Shown here piece by piece: positions 61,501-64,000 of a stretch of 64,000 nucleotides of DNA. This DNA is from Notospermus geniculatus (lineage: Eukaryota; Nemertea; Pilidiophora; Heteronemertea; Lineidae), in contig NMRB01001400.1 in assembly GCA_002633025.1 (NCBI GenBank), positions 44,794-108,793 on the forward strand, read 5' to 3'. The notes beneath the pieces were generated by a model, which saw nothing but the letters and a program-made list of their open reading frames with translations, made no database searches and had not been told where the DNA came from. The position numbers and the translations under genes were made by a program. Position 1 is the stretch's first letter. The number at the start of each line of letters is the position of its first letter.

Positions 61501-63492
61501 AGGAGAAGCTGGTTAATGTCTTTGGGTTTGAAGAAGGAGCCCCACGAAGAGCCTCCTAAACCAGAGGAGGCAGAAATCAAGTTGGTTGTTGAAACACCTG
61601 ATGTGCCCAAGCCGAAAGCTGAGGGTGAGTTTGATCTCGATTTAGAATTCGCTGCTGAGCCTATTTCCATAGAGACTCCAGATCTGCATGTTGAGGAAGA
61701 CGTGTGTTTTGAAGTGAAGGAGACTCCAACGAAGCCTGAAGAAGTGATGAAGGAGAAGTTAATCGAGATTCCCGATGATCATCCTATCTTTGATCTTTCT
61801 CTTGATATCAAGAGGGAGGAAAGTCCAGACAGGGGGTCAGGGACTTCTGACGTTGAGTCTGAATGTGCTGAGTACAAGAAGTCCCCCGTGCCACTTCCAT
61901 CTTTGAATCTGCCTGATTTTATGCTGGAAGACGAACATGTCCTTATCGTCGAACCTGGGGCAAGTATCAGTTTGGATGTTGAGGAAGGTGAGAAGGAGAA
62001 GCCGAAGGAAGAAGAGAAACCTACGAGCCCCAGAGAGAAAGAAGGCCATAAACACAAGGACAAGGAAAAACGACGCAGCTGGCTTGCCAGGTTCGGGTTG
62101 AAGAAGGAAGACGAACCGAAAGCTGTCGAGTTGGCGGCGCCTGAAATCAAACTCCCAGATGTTGAAGCAACGGTGGAGGTCGAAGTGGCACCTGCTGTAG
62201 AATCGGCTCCTGTACCGTCAGAAGAGGAGCCTGTACGCTTCCTGCAGATTGAGCCGGAGGAGGAGGAGGGCAAGGAGAAAGGAGACGAGGAGAAGGTGGA
62301 AAGGAGAGAAAAGAAGGAACCTAAGGAGAAAGAGAAGAGGAGAAGCTGGTTAGTTTCCCTTGGTTTGAAGAAGGAGGAGCAACCGAAAGAGACGACACCC
62401 GAAAAAGAAACCGTCCCTAAAGAAAAAGAAGCTGTAGAACATGACGTAGTCCCTCAGATTGAGTTACACGTGGAAGCCGAGCCAAATGTCACAGTTGAAG
62501 CACCAGAAGTACACCTTCTTTTAGAAGGTGTACAGTCTGACGAGGAGGCACCAAAGATTGAGGAGAAGAAAACGCCGCAAAAGAAGAAGCTTACTCCGTT
62601 CAAGATTAAAAAGCGGAAGGAAAAGAAACCGAAATCTCCCAAGAAGGGTAAAAGTCCAAGAACGAAGACACCGAAGAAAAAGAAGGGGATAGAGGACACT
62701 GAACCTCAGAAGATTGGCGTTACGCCGGAAGAACTCCAAGAGGGACCAGCACTTTTTATTGAAAGGGATGAGATAACTTCAGTAGACCATACTGTCAGCG
62801 AGGGACGGACACCAGATGTGACTCCCCTGAAAGCACAGGTCGAGGCGCCATGTTTGGAATCACCTGAGATCGAGGACCCTGATGCAATTGTGTCCGCTGA
62901 ACCGATACTTATTCCTCGGTCGCAGCAACGGCCTCCGAGTGGTGTTCTCCCGCAGGATGAAAACAAATATAAGACTGGTACAATAAGATTGTACTTCGCC
63001 AACCAGAGGGTGAGAGACGAGGACCGAGATTTACCAGCAACTGTCGTATTACCGATAAACTTCGAGGAATACATGACCGTGATACTGTACAATCCGTACG
63101 AAGAGGACTCGGAGTGGATCGAGGAGAAAGGGTTACGGTCGTGGATGGGACAACAGAAACACCGAATCTTTAACGTTGGCCTAAAAATCAAACGCCGTCA
63201 CGACGGAAATGGCTTATATGTGAAATTCAAATACAAGGATGGGCTTTATGGCATCACTAGGACTTATTACGGAGACGTTAACATTAAGAACATTGAAAAT
63301 GGCAAATGTCTTCACTGTACTATCTACACGGATCATGATGTTTATATAATGGAGTTAAATAACCCGCCCGCGCATGAGGAAAATATCATGGATGGCAAAT
63401 TGTATCGTGATGAATTCACGAGCGGGGCCAGATCGCGATGGGACGCTGCTGTCACTCGGGCCCATAACAGAGTACAAGTCGTCATTGTTTAA
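49582..63492 (+). CDS. Giant AHNAK-like repeat protein, 4636 residues, with MARCKS-like basic-aromatic motifs
   Basis: One uninterrupted exon; ATG fixed by an in-frame TAA just upstream, TAA at 63490. Extremely rich in K, E, P and D. Residues 1-210: acidic. About 225-285 and 534-553: poly-lysine followed by FSFKKK or FSFKKE, as in the MARCKS effector segment. From about 590 to 3570: some 25 KFKLPSFHFG(G)KHK motifs, often His-rich (EHKHKFKLP), alternating with acidic EIKLVLETPE stretches. About 3673 and 3731: ISFKLPKSGKK and FFSFSFKKDKK. About 3890, 3971, 4161 and 4250: four KRRS(W/F)L..LG(L/I)KK motifs. 4334-4370: lysine-rich. 4459-4636: folded-looking C-terminal domain. Single-exon size and repeated K-F-K-hydrophobic-P units recall AHNAK and periaxin, but I see no direct homology. 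No signal peptide or membrane segment. A cortical scaffold binding acidic lipids is inferred. Confidence 0.92.
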   Translation: MDPVAVDPGPDGSLGGKKDYDKSYETDKSKLETYEQLDDGKLKEQNHGQGGVDGKLNDVEKMEVDQRGDESGGREVKDEAEEESTGILEEVEKFRDPNVVVVNGTYLKQEQTTDQPQAAGEEHLGAAASSSVPVEEKHEMEPLREETTPPAAADEETRLETPEAQVEVKHGRPASTASAEPSEGTSSISDEHKSSGASATLFGSLRRSFGKGKKDKDEEQADEKPKKKRKGKKGKKKKGSEQPEELAEPPKDAEKKETEAAAEPEEKDGKKKRKKKIKVFSFKKKPEDEAEEKDQPREDVKPEEAAPESAVEPPTATEPEAATVTTPSTEQQEEQAEPMESSETREPEMEHTQELQQPQEEEESLLDAIKNIPLESPGAGGVVVVGFETAPAVEHQPDEIEPVADKPVEEPPEEEEKKDAEKPLDRPEQEEADTSNISDRLESFKEELIEAMNADNPETGISLSAGIGIGVAAGGQATETTEVEEPKEEPPAVDEKEPVEVQAEADLEVKGEVKVDVPSVAIGAAVDAEAEGAKGKKKKKKKRKSKLFSFKKEKTDEQKEKYEKPADEPATDEHKHEGDEKPKDEDDDHKFKFKLPSFHFGKHKHEEPDKPEPEVKLILETGGAAVEEPRKDDHDHEHKHKFKLPSFHFGKHKHDEKGTAPSSERSEDVIVSPPRGTIPAPVKPVHVEGEEPSVPDLQVEVGVEEPSPLPELDIGFAVPEPELEIVVKAEAPKPRLDIEEPDTIPPADKPDIEPRVRVIIDTPTEPVDVGVEKKGEPKEEEVDKDKPEDDKGVTVEHKAGFKLPSFHFGKGKPKKDKKKKKKKDKEEEEKAEPEEDEHKHKFKLPSFHFGKHKHEKPDTGAEPEIKLVLETPVVPQPEVEGAVEASADIEKPDEEKPAKEPEHEHKHKFKLPSFGLGGHKHEKPEVEGEEKPKTPTDQPEIKLVLETPEPPSVDVSGEVDVPKPGVEGAVAVEEPAGDDGARPPSILLVLEKPEETDADHEHKHKFKLPSFGFKKPKHEHEGEEVEAGTPTEPVIKLELETPETPEIPEPEMAIEVQATAEVDEDKDGEEIPSVEPPAGEIDIQFEPPEIPKPEIDLSIDAGADVKEVTPPRPQSEIILLVETPEKPKVEVEGEGARPVSLLVVEPPEPKEDKGVKKKSSFRIPSFSFGKKRDKPKVEKRKKDDQEEEEKEEEEKPKDEHKHKFKLPSFHFGGKHKHEKPDADAPEIKLVLETPEVPQAPEPAAEGTGVVDVDVKEPKVEEVIPEIPRPEGELLIKASADVKEPDVETPELVMDVPEPGGVDASAEIGEPVVVTPEVEHPPDIKLVLEMPDVDKDKDDKKEKRKSGASDDGDHKHKHKFKLPSFPSFHFGGKHKRPKSEHEDKEPAEIKLVLETPEKPEPEVAVVGEIETPKIEGGEADMKLVVDAPDLPEIPEPEGELVVKASADIEEPEIEMHEPEAQSPPEFKLVMEVPDVDVPADKDDKKEKHKFKLPGLHFGGKGHPEHEGKEPAEIKLVIETPEKPEPEVAIVGEIEKPKIEGDQPEVQLVLDTPDLPEIPEPEVELEVKATADVEEPEIEKPEIEGEGPPEMKLVMEVPSVDVSTDKDDKKEKRKSAASDDGDHKHKHKFKLPSFPSFHFGGKHKRPKSEHEDKEPAEIKLVLETPEKPEPEVAIVGEVDKPKIEGGEADVKLVVDTPDLPEIPEPEGELVVKASADVEEPEIEKPEIEGAAGPPEMKLVMEVPSVDVSTDKDKDDKKEKRKSGKFKLPKLPSFHFGGKHKRPKSEHEDKEPAEIKLVLETPEKPEPEVAIVGEIEKPKIEGDQPEVQLVMDVPDLPEIPQPEGELVVKGSAEIEEPDLPEIPEPEVELEVKATPDVEVPEIEKPEIEGAGPPEIKLVMEVPVDEDDKKEKRKSGASDDDDHKHKHKFKLPSFHFGGKHKRPKSEHEDKEPAEIKLVLETPEKPEPEVAIVGEVEKPKIEGDEPGVQLVMDVPDVPEIPEPEGELVVKGSADVDVPEIEKPEVEAGGPAEIKLVMDVPVADVSFDEDDKEKRKSGASDDDDHKHKHKFKLPGFHIGGKHKRPKSEHEDKEPAEIKLVLETPEKPEPEVAIVGEIEKPKVEGDQPEVQLVLDTPDLPEIPEPEVELEVKATADVEEPEIEKPEIEGAAGPPEMKLVMEVPGVDVSTDKDKDDKKEKRKSGKFKLPKLPSFHFGGKHKKPKSEHEDKEPAEIKLVLETPEKPEPEVAIVAEIEKPKIEGGEADVKLVVDTPDLPQIPEPEGELVVKASADVEEPEIEKPKIEGEGPPEMKLVMEVPSVHVSTDKDDKKEKRKSAGSDDDDHKHKHKFKLPSFPSFHFGGKHKKVRPGEEEKEPAEIKLVLETPEKPEPDVSVDASADVTPDDHEHKHKFKLPSLHLGKHKHETPEPPSEPEIKLVLETPEVPEAEVGGSIQIDEPKEPEMDLAVSTPEVPEVEGKEPAEIKLILETPERPEPDVAIVGEVEGPEIDVEQPDMKLVLDTPDLPEIPRPEGELVVKASADIEEPEVETFEVEPESPPEIKLLVDVPGVDVSVDDKKEKRKSGASDDDDHKHKRKFKLPSFHFGGRHKKWKPEQEEKEPAEIKLVLQTPEKPEPEVAIVGEVEKPKIEGDQPDMNLVLDAPDLPVIPEPEGELVVKASADVEEPEIEKPEIKGEGPPEMKLVMEVPSVDVSTDKDKDDKKEKRKSGKFKLPKLPSFHFGGKHKRPKSEHEDKEPAEIKLVVETPGKPEPEVSVDASADVKPDDHEHKHKFKLPSLHLGKHEKPETPPEAEMKLVIEAPEIPEPEVEASLEVEKPKVITPTEPEMELVVQTPEVPDVPAPEVDVDVKPEGEIEIPKLPEASEETRPQSIVLVLEKEERPEGDHEHKHKFKLPGLGIKKHKHGHEKDEESPKGEIPEIKLVLATPEPKADIDIPDAHVDVDIEKPTVDVDVPETKLVIDEPKPELELEAAVVTPSLPEVKGEPVDIGAEVKVEKPEPPQISLVMEQPRGEDDEKEKRKSAASDDGKKYKFKLPKFPSFHFGKHDKPKKRAAEVKTPTEPEFKLVLEPQEPKPAVEGGVDIELPIVEPKEPEIELAVEPPKVEVEGDVDVELPKVEAKEEPEIKLVLEAPEPHLIIDGGAEQREDEPKVKDEDEDKKKPDDHEHKKHKFKLPSFHFGGKHKHKKPKVESPTQPEIKLVLETPEQPEAPEPKFDIDVKASAEVETPEIEGPKAGDEVDLKLVMDVPDVDISAGVKDEDEDDKKEKRKSDASDDSDHKHKHKFKLPGLHFGKHKHEKPSPDVETPKEPEIKLVLETPEPQVAVEASADVPQPTEFEGEPSERPQSIVLVLEKDEDKPEVKEPDHEHKHKFKLPGFGFKKHKHGDAEGTTPTEEPEFKLVVETPQPKADFEVTEPKADVDIDIPKPEITLKMEDTVRVDVPEPDASKPDLEVDAFGDIKIEEGEEVEIVKVSTKFIPEGYEEAVAERERSPEKPDIKLVYETPEVPEVDAAAAVKIPEPEMKLVIETPEVKVEKEKEEEPKKKKEKKFRIPSFHFKKPKKHVHEEEKPKEEEKEPDIVVEKEEVVQVGPPEICLVVETPEVKLPEPSIEIEGAVETPAEPGHEHELVIEKPAAPEVDVTVPSVHEEKEPVRFLVREDEVKEKPEKPKKKGISISFKLPKSGKKPEVEKRPRPKSVEVGGEVDLEGHVPERAHSEEPVDEAKKDKKKKPFFSFSFKKDKKPEVEKKVEEKEPSAAESVEFKIPEFEGQLVLDTPQPPTVEAPAKEAVEVKLPQVERPDVDIEGPSVSAIVVAEEPGEVRVDKPDRSEVERVVDQIVDDIITEAKLQVAGTIEVPSVEVEAGVEKGKDVEKPEEEKPGEEKPKKKKDRAKRRSFLEKLGIKKVPKGKVEGDVDVDVDVDVGAEITTPDAEERLRYLVLEDEKKPEEGAKEKEEKVEPREPKKDKKDKEKRRSWLMSLGLKKEPHEEPPKPEEAEIKLVVETPDVPKPKAEGEFDLDLEFAAEPISIETPDLHVEEDVCFEVKETPTKPEEVMKEKLIEIPDDHPIFDLSLDIKREESPDRGSGTSDVESECAEYKKSPVPLPSLNLPDFMLEDEHVLIVEPGASISLDVEEGEKEKPKEEEKPTSPREKEGHKHKDKEKRRSWLARFGLKKEDEPKAVELAAPEIKLPDVEATVEVEVAPAVESAPVPSEEEPVRFLQIEPEEEEGKEKGDEEKVERREKKEPKEKEKRRSWLVSLGLKKEEQPKETTPEKETVPKEKEAVEHDVVPQIELHVEAEPNVTVEAPEVHLLLEGVQSDEEAPKIEEKKTPQKKKLTPFKIKKRKEKKPKSPKKGKSPRTKTPKKKKGIEDTEPQKIGVTPEELQEGPALFIERDEITSVDHTVSEGRTPDVTPLKAQVEAPCLESPEIEDPDAIVSAEPILIPRSQQRPPSGVLPQDENKYKTGTIRLYFANQRVRDEDRDLPATVVLPINFEEYMTVILYNPYEEDSEWIEEKGLRSWMGQQKHRIFNVGLKIKRRHDGNGLYVKFKYKDGLYGITRTYYGDVNIKNIENGKCLHCTIYTDHDVYIMELNNPPAHEENIMDGKLYRDEFTSGARSRWDAAVTRAHNRVQVVIV
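53631..57860 (+). repeat. Coding tandem repeat array inside the giant ORF, units about 380-480 bp
   Basis: The phrase for KEPAEIKLVLETPEKPEPEV recurs at about 53731, 54103, 54535, 54943, 55420, 55840, 56248, 56690, 56994, 57410 and 57815. Each is preceded by HKHKFKLPSFHFGGKHK and followed by VAIVGEIEKPKIEG, a PDLPEIPEPE block and a DKKEKRKSGASDDDD block. Many units share long identical DNA stretches, not only protein. Unit lengths stay multiples of three (about 126-160 residues). Recent unequal exchange or gene conversion is likely, and allele length may vary. Confidence 0.9.
62956..63492 (+). other. C-terminal globular domain of the giant protein (residues 4459-4636), family unknown
   Basis: From DENKYKTGTIRLYFANQ to the end the composition changes abruptly. 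It has many aromatic and beta-branched residues (GLYVKFKYKDGLYGITRTYY), two Cys (CLHCTIYTDHDVYIME), Trp residues (SEWIEEKGLRSWMGQQ, RSRWDAAV), and no repeats or lysine runs. Alternating hydrophobic strands suggest a beta-rich fold. I do not recognise the family. Confidence 0.75.
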
Positions 63493-63825
63493 AAGCGCCA
63501 GACTGTCAGGGTGACTTTTATACATATATATTTTTGTACTAAAAGACTATTTATTCCAAATTGTGGCCGAGCATGAATTTTATATAAAGACAGCTTTTGA
63601 TTTGTGTAAATTCACACAAGAGAGCAATGTAATGTTGCCTTGTACAAAAATGCAGCATGTATTTAATGGAGACTCTCTGTACAGTCCTGTGTAGTCGCTT
63701 TCACTCCGGGGTCATTCACCCCACACTGGGACACCAAGTTGTGCTTTTTCGGTATGAGCACTGCCATTGGGAGGAGTTGTAGGACTTATAGAAAACTCCA
63801 AATAAAAACACGTATGATGCAGTTT
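63493..63825 (+). terminator. 3' UTR of the giant gene with poly(A) signal AATAAA
   Basis: After the TAA at 63490 the sequence is AT-rich and non-coding. AATAAA stands at 63801-63806. The cleavage site is estimated about 15-20 bases later. Confidence 0.6.
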
Positions 63826-64000
63826 TTACTGCTATCCTGGGTGTTTTTAAAGACTTTTGAATTTCAAAAATGGATTACGGATATTCTTGAATGCTGCCGT
63901 ACTGTGGAAACTCAATGCTTGTGGATAGATCACTGAAAACAGACTGTTATTATGTGTACATTGAAAACTTACTGCCCATGGCCACACAACTTGTACATCT
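63826..64000. other. Downstream of the giant gene, nothing seen
   Basis: 175 bases to the window end without any feature I can support. Confidence 0.4.

Noticed and set aside
49705-63191. Many Ser/Phe/Leu-rich ORFs antisense to, or out of frame with, the giant exon
   Set aside because: They mirror the biased codon use (GAG, AAG, CCA, GAA) of the real frame and show no features of their own.

Overview
This is animal nuclear DNA, most likely from a marine invertebrate. The evidence is compact exons separated by GT-AG introns, vinculin/alpha-catenin-type coding sequence, eukaryotic tRNA-Gly genes, a Penelope-like retroelement end, a LINE fragment and many short fold-back transposons. The word TAGGCCTA is scattered throughout. 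I cannot fix the phylum; a non-vertebrate deuterostome is a guess only. Single N characters (2416, 23731, 28442, 32238, 36680, 37828) and a run of four N (18860-18863) mark uncertain assembly. Layout, all on + unless stated. 1-840: 3' end of a Penelope-like retroelement (GIY-YIG endonuclease, then a hammerhead-like motif). 1416-15592: the last 24 or so exons of a vinculin/alpha-catenin superfamily gene. The start lies left of the window, the reading frame stays open across every junction, and 1305 residues are visible. Its first two visible exons appear twice, with an N exactly at the start of the second copy. 16050-45450: about 29 kb in which I find no convincing protein gene. It holds fold-back elements, minisatellites, a 1.6-1.7 kb duplicated block (26519-28441 and 28984-30696), a LINE remnant (minus strand, about 32240-32505) and three minus-strand tRNA-Gly genes (32626-33603). 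45487-49581: a TATA promoter candidate with a small untranslated exon, a 31-bp minisatellite, a 236-bp palindrome and a splice acceptor leading into the last gene. 49582-63492: a single 13.9-kb coding exon for a 4636-residue, Lys/Glu/Pro-rich protein. It has about 27 short basic-aromatic KFKLPSFHFG-type motifs between acidic stretches, four RRSWL-type motifs and a separate C-terminal globular domain. The rest of the window is its 3' UTR. The two large genes would both make cytoskeleton/membrane-cortex type proteins: one an actin/adhesion linker by family, the other AHNAK- and MARCKS-like in architecture only. Nothing in the sequence shows that they work together. The points most worth following up are the giant basic-aromatic repeat protein with its unrecognised C-terminal domain, and the vinculin-like protein with extra copies of a helical module inserted before its tail.
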